9,024 bases of DNA from Tannerella sp. (GCA_031260095.1 JAIRKN010000003.1:1-9024), one strand, 5' to 3'. Positions 1-8,321 are shown, numbered from the stretch's first letter. Numbers and translations: made by a program. Notes: generated by a model not told the origin, from the sequence alone.

Positions 1-5
1 TTTAA

Positions 6-22
6 AATCCCGGTACGGGATT
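6..22 (-). terminator. Hairpin terminator overlapping the stop of the TPR lipoprotein gene
   Basis: Arms AATCCCG (6-12) and CGGGATT (16-22) form a perfect 7-bp stem with a 3-nt loop. Read on the minus strand, the stem is followed at once by TTTT, as in an intrinsic terminator for the gene ending at 21. The stem takes in two bases of the TAA stop codon (21-23), so gene end and terminator are fused. The U-tract is short, so termination efficiency is uncertain. Confidence 0.6.
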
Positions 23-1712
23 ATTTAATCAAATCCGTAAAGGATGAATTATTCATGTATTTTGCAAATTCCAGATCAACGGCTGCTTCGCTTGCAAGAG
101 AACGGTCTTTACCGATCGCTGCTTTCAGGTTGCTCACCACTCCGTTTGAATCGTTTGTACGTGCAGCGACGACGGCTTTCAGATAGTCTGTAATAGCATC
201 TGCATTCTTCACGCCATTCAACGTCTGGGCTGCCATACTGTAATCTTTTGTCAGGATCTGTGCAAGTGCGGCATTATTACTTTTCGTTCCGGCAAATGAA
301 CTGACCGCTTTTGCGTAATCACCCTGTTCGAGGTAAAGCAACCCAAGCGCCTCACCCAATTCAGGTACATCAGAAGCATTTCCAAACAACTGCTGGGCTT
401 TACTCTTATCACCTTTCAACAGAGCAAGAAGACCTAAGTTAATGTTCGCTTCGCTGTTATTTTTAATAGAGTTTGCTTTGTTAAACAGTTCTTCCGCCTT
501 ATCATAATCACCGGCACGGAAGCGCTGCATACCTACATTATTCCATGTACGATAGTCGCCCGGATAAATAGCACTTGCCTTCGTATAAATCGTTTCCTTT
601 TCAGCTTCATTATCCGTCAGTGTAGCGGCATATAACAACTCTTCAACAGTAAGGCTTCCGGCGTCACTCTTTGCTAATGATGCAATTTCCGCATCCGATT
701 TTCCGATGATCTCAATGTTTGCCGTCAGGCGTGAACGGCGTAACTGCGGAAGTATTTCGTCTGCCAGTGATTTAAACACAGTAGAAATGTTTTTAATTTC
801 ATGTTCCCGTTCTTCCGGATCTTTGTACATAGATAATACACGAAGCACAAGATCTTTATCCTGAAGATTCGATTTAGATACAAGTTCACTGAATCCTTCC
901 CAGTCCTGAGCCGTATAACGAGCGTCTACCGGAACGTCTATCTTACGTTTTTTAAGCTCCTTATTCAGGAATTTCGTCGTATTGCCTTCACGACGTTCTG
1001 CCAAAGCGTCATTCAGTTTCACGCCGCCATCGGGAGAGGCATAAGCCGAAATCTCAATAGCCACATTCTGATTAGGCGCTTCGTTCGCATTTTCCACAAG
1101 ATTCTGCCATTCTTTAATCTCGCTCTTGCTTAATTCTTTTGAACGCAATTCAGCCTGTTGAATCAGGAACATGATATTGGCGTCATACGCTTCTTTGATG
1201 ATGCGTTGGAATTTATCAGCGCCTATGGCGGGATTAGCCGTTGCAGCGTCAGCCAAAGCAGAAGTGGCAATCACACCGTCCGCAATTTTAACATCCGGTA
1301 ATTTTACCGTCTTCTTTTTTATCTTCGCTTCAAAAGTAAGATACAGTTCGGACTTTTTCATAGCCGGTATGTATTCAAATTTCGAACGCATTGTGGCATT
1401 ACCGCCGGTAGCATAAGCCACTGTCTGGTTGTTAGCTTTTACTTTCTCGCCCTGGAAAGTATAAGAAGTACCCCATGTTTCACCGGTAGCATAACGAAGC
1501 ACCGGTGTAACAGTCACTACCGCATTTTTATTAAACCATTTGGCTGGAAACGTCGCATTGATCGTGACGGGTATTTCACCACCTATCACCTCAAGAGGCT
1601 GCGGTTCAGCCTTGATATACTGCTCCGATAACGGAGTCAACTTTCCCGAACAAGCCGAGAATACATAAATTACCGCCAATACAATGAGTGGCATAAAGAT
1701 TTTTTTGTTCAT
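21..1712 (-). CDS. Lipoprotein with OmpA-like segment and C-terminal TPRs
   Basis: This 563-aa protein is probably exported and lipid-anchored. A basic/hydrophobic signal (1-20) ends in the lipobox FSAC with Cys21 as the lipidation site. Residues about 40-150 are beta-rich with alternating hydrophobics, as in an envelope domain. Residues 218-257 hold ISAYASPDGG followed by LAERREGNTTKFL, which resembles the OmpA C-terminal peptidoglycan-binding pattern (a small-residue strand, then an N/LAExRA-like helix). Residues about 355-500 contain TPR-like helical pairs, for example RTWNNVGMQRFRAGDYDKAE and ANINLGLLALLKGDKSKAQ. The acidic run after the lipid Cys that directs Bacteroidetes lipoproteins to the surface is absent (SGKLTPL), so a periplasm-facing anchor is the simpler inference. 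It is transcribed divergently from aroA. A scaffold or envelope-tethering role is inferred from the domains; the exact function is unknown. The start at 1712 is supported by the signal peptide beginning there. Confidence 0.85.
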   Translation of the reverse strand: MNKKIFMPLIVLAVIYVFSACSGKLTPLSEQYIKAEPQPLEVIGGEIPVTINATFPAKWFNKNAVVTVTPVLRYATGETWGTSYTFQGEKVKANNQTVAYATGGNATMRSKFEYIPAMKKSELYLTFEAKIKKKTVKLPDVKIADGVIATSALADAATANPAIGADKFQRIIKEAYDANIMFLIQQAELRSKELSKSEIKEWQNLVENANEAPNQNVAIEISAYASPDGGVKLNDALAERREGNTTKFLNKELKKRKIDVPVDARYTAQDWEGFSELVSKSNLQDKDLVLRVLSMYKDPEEREHEIKNISTVFKSLADEILPQLRRSRLTANIEIIGKSDAEIASLAKSDAGSLTVEELLYAATLTDNEAEKETIYTKASAIYPGDYRTWNNVGMQRFRAGDYDKAEELFNKANSIKNNSEANINLGLLALLKGDKSKAQQLFGNASDVPELGEALGLLYLEQGDYAKAVSSFAGTKSNNAALAQILTKDYSMAAQTLNGVKNADAITDYLKAVVAARTNDSNGVVSNLKAAIGKDRSLASEAAVDLEFAKYMNNSSFTDLIK

Positions 1713-1803
1713 AACAGTTAACTTTAAAAATTTGTTTATAATTTCATTCTACTTATTTGTTTGTTTCTTAGCTGATAGGTGACCGTACAATTACGACCGC
1801 GTG

Positions 1804-1837
1804 CAAAATTAAAAAAAATCTTTTACAGAAACACAAA
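1804..1837 (-). promoter_or_regulatory. Candidate Bacteroidales promoter for the minus-strand lipoprotein
   Basis: On the minus strand, TAATTTTG (1811-1804) matches the Bacteroides -7 consensus TAnnTTTG. A TTTG (1837-1834) lies 22 bp upstream, close to the usual 19-21 bp spacing of the -33 element. Transcription would begin near 1797, giving a leader of about 85 nt that is A/T-rich next to the ATG. The call rests on consensus matching only. Confidence 0.5.
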
Positions 1838-1867
1838 AAAACCGGAAAAAAATTCAAAAAAAAATCG

Positions 1868-1875
1868 TATTTTTG
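1868..1875 (+). promoter_or_regulatory. Candidate -7 promoter element for aroA and its operon
   Basis: TATTTTTG matches the Bacteroides -7 consensus TAnnTTTG exactly. No TTTG -33 box is seen at the expected distance; that stretch is A-rich instead. A transcript starting near 1882 would leave about 48 nt before the ATG at 1930 but only about 12 nt before the ATG at 1894, so this site favours the downstream start. Confidence 0.5.
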
Positions 1876-1929
1876 TACACTCATTGATAATTAATGATTA
1901 TCAAGCACGATAAAACCGCTTTAATAACA

Positions 1930-3183
1930 ATGAATTATTTAATAAAAGCTCCGGAAAAACTGCATATTGAAATCCATTTGCCGGCATCAAAAAGTATTAG
2001 TAACAGAGCGCTCATACTAAATGCCCTGTGCAGTCGCCCGAAAGAAATAAAAAATATATCGGTATGCGATGATACGGATGTGATGATAAAAGCGCTTCAG
2101 GACGAAAACAGCGAAATAAATATCGAGGCAGCCGGAACTGCCATGCGTTTTCTGACAGCTTACCTGTCCGTAAAAAAAGGTTCCCGGACAATCACCGGAA
2201 CGGAAAGGATGAAAAATCGCCCCATAAAACTGCTGGTAGAAGCCTTGCAGTCATTGGGAGCGCAAATAGAATATATTGAAAAAGAAGGTTTCCCACCATT
2301 GCATATCAAGGGGCAAACGCTGGCCGGAGGGGACGTTTCTTTAGATGGAAGCGTAAGTTCCCAGTATATCTCGGCGTTACTTATGATTGCGCCGCTTATG
2401 ACGAACGGCATGCGTCTGCATCTGAGAGGTAATATCATTTCCCGGCCATACATAAATTTAACCATACAGCTTATGCGGAAATTCGGAGTGGTTGTTTTCG
2501 AAGAAGGGCAAAGTCTTACGATCCCGCCTCAACAATACTCTCCCGTAGAAAACTTCACGGTAGAGGCAGATTGGAGCGCCGCCTCTTATTGGTATGAAAT
2601 GATTGCATTATGTAGACATGAAAACGCATCTGTTTCGCTGCCCGGATTATTGCCGGATAGCCTGCAGGGAGATATTTCTATTGTGGAACTGTTTGATAAA
2701 CTCGGCGTAAAAACAACATTCACACTTTCCGGTGTTACACTCACCAAAAAAAAACGGGAAATCAATCCCCCGCTCACATTCGATTTTGTTTCTATGCCTG
2801 ACATGGCACAAACAGCCGTCGTTACATGCGTAATGCTTGGCATACCGTTTAAATTTACCGGCCTGCAAAGCCTCAAAATAAAAGAAACAGATCGATTGGA
2901 TGCGCTTCAAAACGAATTAGGCAAATTAGGATACCCGCTAACCGGATACGACGGGAAAACGCTCCAATGGAATGGCGAAAGAAGTAACGCCGTACCATCA
3001 CCGGTGATAGCAACCTACGAAGATCATCGCATGGCAATGGCTTTTGCTCCTGTATCTACCTGCAGGAAAGAAGGAATACGCATAGCGGATCCGATGGTCG
3101 TATCAAAAAGTTACCCTTCCTACTGGAACGATCTTGAAAAGACAGGATTCTCAATCATAAATAATTCGTCTGTTCCCCGATAA
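1930..3183 (+). CDS. aroA: 3-phosphoshikimate 1-carboxyvinyltransferase (EPSP synthase)
   Basis: This cytosolic enzyme transfers the enolpyruvyl group of PEP to shikimate-3-phosphate, the sixth step of chorismate and aromatic amino acid synthesis. From the start at 1930 the protein is 417 aa, near the family norm (E. coli 427). Family motifs appear in order: LPASKSISNR (17-26, with substrate-binding Lys21), AGTAMRF (68-74), SVSSQYISALL (about 141-151), EADWSAASYW, SMPDMAQT with catalytic Asp291, KETDRL (318-323) with catalytic Glu319, DHRMAM (365-370) and SKSYPSYW near the C-terminus. An in-frame ATG at 1894 would add 12 residues with no family counterpart and lies almost at the predicted transcription start, so I prefer 1930. 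The Pro usual in the GTAMRP loop is Phe74 here. It is first in a tight run with the two following genes. Confidence 0.97.
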   Translation: MNYLIKAPEKLHIEIHLPASKSISNRALILNALCSRPKEIKNISVCDDTDVMIKALQDENSEINIEAAGTAMRFLTAYLSVKKGSRTITGTERMKNRPIKLLVEALQSLGAQIEYIEKEGFPPLHIKGQTLAGGDVSLDGSVSSQYISALLMIAPLMTNGMRLHLRGNIISRPYINLTIQLMRKFGVVVFEEGQSLTIPPQQYSPVENFTVEADWSAASYWYEMIALCRHENASVSLPGLLPDSLQGDISIVELFDKLGVKTTFTLSGVTLTKKKREINPPLTFDFVSMPDMAQTAVVTCVMLGIPFKFTGLQSLKIKETDRLDALQNELGKLGYPLTGYDGKTLQWNGERSNAVPSPVIATYEDHRMAMAFAPVSTCRKEGIRIADPMVVSKSYPSYWNDLEKTGFSIINNSSVPR

Positions 3184-3204
3184 TTATTAGAAATAAAATT
3201 AATT

Positions 3205-3630
3205 ATGTGGTATCTGGTTTCAGGAATAATCATTTTAGGTGTAACAGCCGCTATCATTGGTTACTTTGGCAATCGCAAACGGCAACCGACAAAAAACAGC
3301 GAAACAGAAACTGCCGGAAATAACGCAAATCCGGTTGTATCCGGGGAATGTTGCGGTCAACATAAAATATGCGAACGGGATCGCCTGCTTGCGGCAGCCG
3401 GCAAAAAAATTGAATATTATGACGATGAGGAATTAGACGCCTATCGCGGAAAAGAATCGGACCGGTATAACGAAAATGAAACCGAAGAATTTCGTGAAGT
3501 ACTCTATACAATGCACGAAACAGACGTAGCCGGTTGGTTATGCAGTCTGCAACTTCGCGGTATCAATCTGCCGGATCAACTAAAAGATGAGGTGTTGCCT
3601 ATTATAGAAGAACAACGAAAAAAAAATTGA
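3205..3630 (+). CDS. Small single-pass membrane protein with CCGxHxxC motif
   Basis: This 141-aa protein has no function I recognise. Residues 3-20 (YLVSGIIILGVTAAIIGY) form one hydrophobic helix followed by a basic stretch (NRKRQPTK), which predicts an N-out anchor with a cytoplasmic body. A polar linker leads to ECCGQHKICERD (48-59), where Cys49, Cys50, His53 and Cys56 could bind a metal or a cofactor. The rest is highly acidic and helical: YYDDEELDAY (71-80), a region rich in E and R, then AGWLCSLQLRGINLPDQLKDEVLP (split here as AGWLCSLQLRGI at 109-120 and the following helix to 134). The gene starts 21 bp after aroA and its TGA is 2 bp before the permease ATG, so the three are probably co-transcribed. 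A role in metal handling with the permease is inferred from the Cys/His motif and gene order only. Confidence 0.85.
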   Translation: MWYLVSGIIILGVTAAIIGYFGNRKRQPTKNSETETAGNNANPVVSGECCGQHKICERDRLLAAAGKKIEYYDDEELDAYRGKESDRYNENETEEFREVLYTMHETDVAGWLCSLQLRGINLPDQLKDEVLPIIEEQRKKN

Positions 3631-3632
3631 CA

Positions 3633-4451
3633 ATGGACATTTTACAATATACCTTTTTTCAAAACGCCCTGTGGGCAAGCTTACTGATTGCCATAGCATG
3701 TGGCATCACAGGCACCTATATTGTTTCCCGACAGATTGTATTTATCAGCGGAGGCATCACACATGCTTCTTTTGGCGGACTGGGTATTGGCTTTTATTCG
3801 GGAATAAATCCGTTATTATCCGCGTTGATTTTTGCCGTTTTATCCGCTTTTGGGATAGAATACTTCAGTCATTCCGGCGGATATAAGCGAATACGTGAAG
3901 ACTCCGTTATTGCATCTGTCTGGTCCCTCGGTATGGCAATCGGAGTAATTTTCATATTCCTCGCTCCCGGTTACACTCCCAACCTATCCGCCTACCTGTT
4001 CGGGAACATACTAACTGTGTCCATGACGGATATATGCTGGATGGCCATCCTGACAATGATCCTGATATCAGCATACTGGTTGGGAAGACGAGCGATTGTA
4101 TATACTGCTTTCGACCGTGATTTTGCATTTACCCAGGGATTACCCGTACGCTTCATTGAATATATGATGATGTTCTTCATTTCCGCAACCATTGTTCTAT
4201 CCATTCGCCTGATTGGTATTATGCTATTAATGAGTATGGTCACAGTTCCACAGATGACAGCGAATATGTTTACTTCGGATTATCACAAAATCACCATCGC
4301 AAGTAGCATATTAGGGTTCTTAGGATGTATATCGGGTTTATTCCTGTCTTATTTTTTCAATATCCCGTCCGGCGCATTCATCATTCTGGTGCTGATTACT
4401 CTATTTCTGAGTTCTAAGGCAATACAATCCCTTCTACTCCGAAAACCGTAA
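3633..4451 (+). CDS. Metal (zinc/manganese-type) ABC transporter permease, ABC-3 family
   Basis: This 272-aa integral inner-membrane protein resembles ZnuB/MntB-type permeases, which form the membrane channel of high-affinity Zn, Mn or Fe importers. It has about seven to nine hydrophobic segments. Family landmarks are present: SGGITHASFGGLGIG (39-53, matching the GxxLSHAxxPG-like segment), AYLFGNIL (120-127), RLIGIMLLMSMVTVPQMTA (192-210, like the VGxLLxxALLxxPAATA segment) and NIPSGAFIIL (243-252). The start is taken as the ATG at 3633, two bases after the preceding stop; a TTG at 3627 in the same frame would overlap that stop and adds only two residues. No ATPase or solute-binding gene lies in this window, so its partners must be elsewhere. 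The metal cannot be decided from sequence alone. Confidence 0.88.
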   Translation: MDILQYTFFQNALWASLLIAIACGITGTYIVSRQIVFISGGITHASFGGLGIGFYSGINPLLSALIFAVLSAFGIEYFSHSGGYKRIREDSVIASVWSLGMAIGVIFIFLAPGYTPNLSAYLFGNILTVSMTDICWMAILTMILISAYWLGRRAIVYTAFDRDFAFTQGLPVRFIEYMMMFFISATIVLSIRLIGIMLLMSMVTVPQMTANMFTSDYHKITIASSILGFLGCISGLFLSYFFNIPSGAFIILVLITLFLSSKAIQSLLLRKP

Positions 4452-4544
4452 TGGAACATTTATCCGATTTACGGTAAAATTCATCCGGCAAGGCAATAAT
4501 AAGCTGATTTATCAGTTATTTTATAGTTAGTTTATGTCTTTTTT
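4452..4544. other. Intergenic gap before the PorW-like gene
   Basis: This A/T-rich 93-bp gap holds no TTTG box and no clear Bacteroides promoter consensus; TAGTTTAT (4528-4535) is one base off the -7 element. A weak 6-bp inverted repeat (CCGTAA at 4446-4451, TTACGG at 4469-4474) straddles the end of the permease gene without a U-tract. Whether the downstream gene has its own promoter or is read through is undecided. Confidence 0.35.
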
Positions 4545-7500
4545 ATGAACATTGAATTGAAAAAAAGGCTTTATATCATCGGGACAGCGGTAATACTGAT
4601 CGTTGCACTCGGTTCGTGCGGTGGGAGAAAAAACACCGGAGCAAGTCGTTTTTATCACGCTTTGAACTCACGTTACAACATTTATTTCAACGGGAAAACA
4701 TCGTTTGACGAAGCGCTCAAATCCATGACCGATGGCTATCAGGAGAACTATACCGAACAAATCCGCATGTTCCCGGTCAGTGGCATCTATAAAGAAGAAA
4801 AAAGTAATACGGGAGGGCCGTTTGACCGGGCTATTGAAAAAGGGAACAAAGCGATAAAACTACACTCGATAAAAGAAAAGCCCCGACGGAAACCGGGCTG
4901 GCAGAATGATCCCAGACAAATAAGGATACAGGCGCAGGAAGAATTCAACCCGTTCATGAAACATTGCTGGTTGCTGATTGGTGAAGGACAATTCTACAAC
5001 GGGGATTTCCTGACATCTGCGGTAACTTTTTCATACATCGCGAGGCATTTCGCGACCGATAAGGAGCTTGTCGCCGAAGCGCGCATTTGGCAAGCCCGTT
5101 GCTATACGGAAATGGACTGGTTTTACGAAACAAATAATGCACTGAAAAAGCTGAATGAAAGCGGCGTTCCCCCAAGACTGCAAAAGAAATATGACCGGAT
5201 GTATGCCGACTACCTCATCCGAAGCGAACAACTCGAACAAGCCATACCCTACCTGCAAAGCGCTATCAAATCGGAAAAGAACAACCGCCAACGCGCACGT
5301 ATGCGTTATCTTCTCGGACAAATCTACATGGCGACCGACCGGAATGAACTGGCTTACCTGACATTCGGAAAGGTAGCGTCATCCAATCCTCCTTACGAAA
5401 TAGAATTTGCTTCGCGCATACGCCAGACGGAAGTCTTTCCCGGAGGCAATTACAACAAGGTGCTTAAGATGTTGAAACGCATGTCGAAAAGCGACAAGAA
5501 TAAAGACTTCCTGGATCAGGTATTCTATGCTATGGGGAATGTCTACATGACACAACAGGATACGACAAAAGCAATCGAGTGTTATTCCGAAGGGATCAAG
5601 AAAAGCACGAAGAACGGTATGGATAAGGCCATTTGCCAGATCCGTCTTGGGGATATTTATTTTACCCAAAAAGATTACCTCAATGCCCAGCCATGTTTCA
5701 GTGGCGCACTTGCAGGAATACAAAAGGAATATAAAGATTATGACCGCGTATCGCGCCTGTCGGAAACGTTAGACGAACTCGTCGTACACTATGAAGACGT
5801 TCATCTCCAAGACAGTTTGCAGGAATTGGCGCGTATGCCCGAAAGTGAACGTCTTGCTGCAATTGATAAAATCATAGAACAGATCATAGAAGAAGAGAAA
5901 AAGGCCGAAGAAGAGGCTCAAAAGGAAGAATATCTTGCCCAGCAGGCGGCAATGGGTTCCAACCTGCCTTCTTCCAGAAACATCAATATGCCGGCAATTG
6001 CCGCAGGCACAGGAGATAATTCATTCTATTTCTATAACCAACAGGTCGTAGCACAGGGAAAAAATCAGTTTCAAAATAAATGGGGCAAAAGAACGCTGGA
6101 GGATAACTGGCGCAGGCGTAATAAAAAAATGGCCTTATTGCAGGCACAGGAGGAGGAGTCAACCGGCTCCGAAGAGATTTCGGACGAACTGTCGGAAGGT
6201 TCGGATTTGCCGTCCGACTCATTACAGTCCATACAGGATTCGCTCGCGTCCGACCCGAAATCGCGTGAATATTACCTCCGGCAAATTCCGCTTACGGAAG
6301 AAGACCTGGAGGCTTCTAATCTGATTATTGAAAACGGACTTTTCAATATGGGTATGATTTATAAGGACAAACTGGAAGATATCGGCTTATCCGTCGAGAC
6401 ATTCGAAGACCTCGAACGACGTTTCCCGGACAATCGTTATAAATTAGATTATTACTATCAGATCTACCTGATGGCTTTACGTTATAAAGATACGGCGCTG
6501 GCAGAGAAATATAGAAACAAAATGCTGGCCGAATTTCCTGAAAGCGAGTATACCATTGCGATCTCCGACCCGGATTACGAATACAACATACGCATGATGG
6601 ACAGCGTACAGGATTCTATCTACGAAATGACCTACGAAAGTTATCTGGCCGGAGACATTTCCGCCGTACGCCACAATTATAATGAATTCAGTGCGAAATA
6701 TCCGCTTGCGAAGTTGATGCCTAAATTCATGTTCATAGATGCGCTTACGTATGTACAGGAAGGAGATGCGGAAAAATTTAAAGAGGCATTGACCGTCCTG
6801 ACGGAGAAATATCCGAATGCGGATGTTACGGAGTTGGCCAATGAAATGCTGAAAGGATTGCTTCGCGGACGCAAGCTGATGCAAAGCAGCTTCTCTACCA
6901 TGACATGGGATCTGCGTTTCGGGATAGGAGAAGACGGCGTATTGTCGGCGGCAGATTCTGCGCGCACATTCCTTGCGGAACAGGAAACGCCCCACCGGAT
7001 GCTACTCATATACACAACGGGAAGTATCAATCGCAATCAACTGCTTTATGCGGTAGCCGCCTATAATTTCGCCAACTTCCGGGTAAAAGGATTCGACCTG
7101 AGCTTCGAAGAAACAGGCTCGTTAACCCTACTGACCATTACCGGATTTGATAATCTCCATGAAATAATCGAATACTACCGTATGATTTACGGACCGGACG
7201 GATATGCCTCCGCACTGGACGGCGTTGCTACGTTCTTCCCTATTTCCGACAAGAATTACGATGTACTCATGCACGGTAAAACATTGGAGGAATATATGCG
7301 ATTCTTCGTGGAAAACTACGGCGAAATGGCCCCGGAACTTGTGAACCGCTGGCGTGTCCGCGTCGATGCCGACAGAGAAGCTGCCGCAGAAGAAGACGCT
7401 GAAAGTGGACAGGAACCGGTCGAAACGGTTTCCGAACCAACGACGACGACGACGGAAACCATAAAAGAGGAACCGAAAGAAGCAAAACCAGAAACAAAAG

Positions 7501-8321
7501 CGGTTGCCGAACAACATCCCGCCGAAACAGAACAGCCGGATAAACAAAAAGAGGAAATATCTCCCATAACGGATTCGTCCGATAAATTAAAGGAAGAGGC
7601 AACACCGGCAGAACAAAAAGAAAGCCTGCAAAACGCCGATATAACGACTGAAACAAAAGTGAAGACAGACGAATCCGAGAGCAAACGGTCTGTCCGGAAA
7701 AGAGCGAAGAAACAGAAAGAAAAGGCTTCCGGACAAAAAACGGAATTGACGCCGGAAGAACAGAAATTAGTCGACGAACTTTTGGCGGAAGACGCCGGAG
7801 AAGAAGCGGAACGCCCGAAGGCCAAAGGGGATAATCTATTTCAAAAACTCTTCAAACGGATCAAAGAAACGGACGAATTCAAAAAGGTCAAAGAGGGCGT
7901 TCAAACAGCCAAAGAACTGGCAGCGGAAGAAGAAGACCTGCCGGCAGACAGCGTTCCTGCGGAAAAACCGTTGGAACGGGTAGACGGCGAACTGACCTTC
8001 GAACAGATTCAGGAACTGCGCAAGCGCGAAGCCGAAGAAGCCACCGTAAAAGAAGTCGACGAAACGTTGTCCAAAGAAGAGGCAAAAAAAGCGGCGGAAG
8101 AACTCAAAAAACAACAGGCAAAAGAAAAAGAACAACTCCGTAAAGAGAAAGAGAAAGCCGCCAAAGAACGTCTGCAACAAAAGAAAAAAGAACGCAAACA
8201 AAAAGAAAAGGAGCGTAAAGCGACAGTAAAGCAAAGGGAGAAAGAACGCAAAGTCGCCCGGAAAGAAAAAGAAAGGGCCAGGAAAGCCGCCCAAAGCAAA
8301 GCGAAAACCAATAAGAAATAA
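4545..8321 (+). CDS. porW: PorW/SprE-like TPR lipoprotein with long K/E-rich C-terminal tail
   Basis: This 1258-aa exported lipoprotein has signal residues 1-24 and lipobox LGSC (Cys25). The segment HALNSRYNIYFNGKTSFDEA (39-58) is typical of the SprE/PorW N-terminus. Residues about 130-400 are TPR-like helical pairs, and 443-467 are a short acidic/lysine coiled coil. FYFYNQQVVAQGKNQF (494-509) and KWGKRTLEDNWRRRNK (512-527) match a characteristic PorW/SprE block. More TPR-like helices follow at 590-775, then a mixed alpha/beta domain at about 780-935 (MLLIYTTGSINRNQLLYAVA). Residues 940-1258 are low-complexity and charged, ending in K/E/R runs (1170-1258). In Porphyromonas and Flavobacterium, PorW/SprE is an outer-membrane lipoprotein needed for type IX secretion and gliding. 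No other secretion gene is here, so that role is inferred from homology. Translation lacks a Shine-Dalgarno. The tail is longer than I know for the family. Confidence 0.78.
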   Translation: MNIELKKRLYIIGTAVILIVALGSCGGRKNTGASRFYHALNSRYNIYFNGKTSFDEALKSMTDGYQENYTEQIRMFPVSGIYKEEKSNTGGPFDRAIEKGNKAIKLHSIKEKPRRKPGWQNDPRQIRIQAQEEFNPFMKHCWLLIGEGQFYNGDFLTSAVTFSYIARHFATDKELVAEARIWQARCYTEMDWFYETNNALKKLNESGVPPRLQKKYDRMYADYLIRSEQLEQAIPYLQSAIKSEKNNRQRARMRYLLGQIYMATDRNELAYLTFGKVASSNPPYEIEFASRIRQTEVFPGGNYNKVLKMLKRMSKSDKNKDFLDQVFYAMGNVYMTQQDTTKAIECYSEGIKKSTKNGMDKAICQIRLGDIYFTQKDYLNAQPCFSGALAGIQKEYKDYDRVSRLSETLDELVVHYEDVHLQDSLQELARMPESERLAAIDKIIEQIIEEEKKAEEEAQKEEYLAQQAAMGSNLPSSRNINMPAIAAGTGDNSFYFYNQQVVAQGKNQFQNKWGKRTLEDNWRRRNKKMALLQAQEEESTGSEEISDELSEGSDLPSDSLQSIQDSLASDPKSREYYLRQIPLTEEDLEASNLIIENGLFNMGMIYKDKLEDIGLSVETFEDLERRFPDNRYKLDYYYQIYLMALRYKDTALAEKYRNKMLAEFPESEYTIAISDPDYEYNIRMMDSVQDSIYEMTYESYLAGDISAVRHNYNEFSAKYPLAKLMPKFMFIDALTYVQEGDAEKFKEALTVLTEKYPNADVTELANEMLKGLLRGRKLMQSSFSTMTWDLRFGIGEDGVLSAADSARTFLAEQETPHRMLLIYTTGSINRNQLLYAVAAYNFANFRVKGFDLSFEETGSLTLLTITGFDNLHEIIEYYRMIYGPDGYASALDGVATFFPISDKNYDVLMHGKTLEEYMRFFVENYGEMAPELVNRWRVRVDADREAAAEEDAESGQEPVETVSEPTTTTTETIKEEPKEAKPETKAVAEQHPAETEQPDKQKEEISPITDSSDKLKEEATPAEQKESLQNADITTETKVKTDESESKRSVRKRAKKQKEKASGQKTELTPEEQKLVDELLAEDAGEEAERPKAKGDNLFQKLFKRIKETDEFKKVKEGVQTAKELAAEEEDLPADSVPAEKPLERVDGELTFEQIQELRKREAEEATVKEVDETLSKEEAKKAAEELKKQQAKEKEQLRKEKEKAAKERLQQKKKERKQKEKERKATVKQREKERKVARKEKERARKAAQSKAKTNKK

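Noticed and set aside
1894..1929. Upstream ATG start for aroA
   Set aside because: It adds 12 residues with no family counterpart and lies only about 12 nt after the predicted transcription start; the ATG at 1930 fits better.
3627..3632. TTG start for the permease overlapping the preceding stop codon
   Set aside because: An ATG two codons later, 2 bp after the stop, is the simpler start; the TTG adds only two residues.
4446..4474. Terminator after the permease gene
   Set aside because: The inverted repeat has only 6-bp arms with a 17-nt loop and no T run.
7128..8311. Several long minus-strand frames rich in Phe, Leu and Ser
   Set aside because: They are antisense shadows of the E/K-rich tail of the PorW-like gene: GAA/AAA/AAG codons read in reverse give Phe, Leu and Ser. 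They lack independent support.
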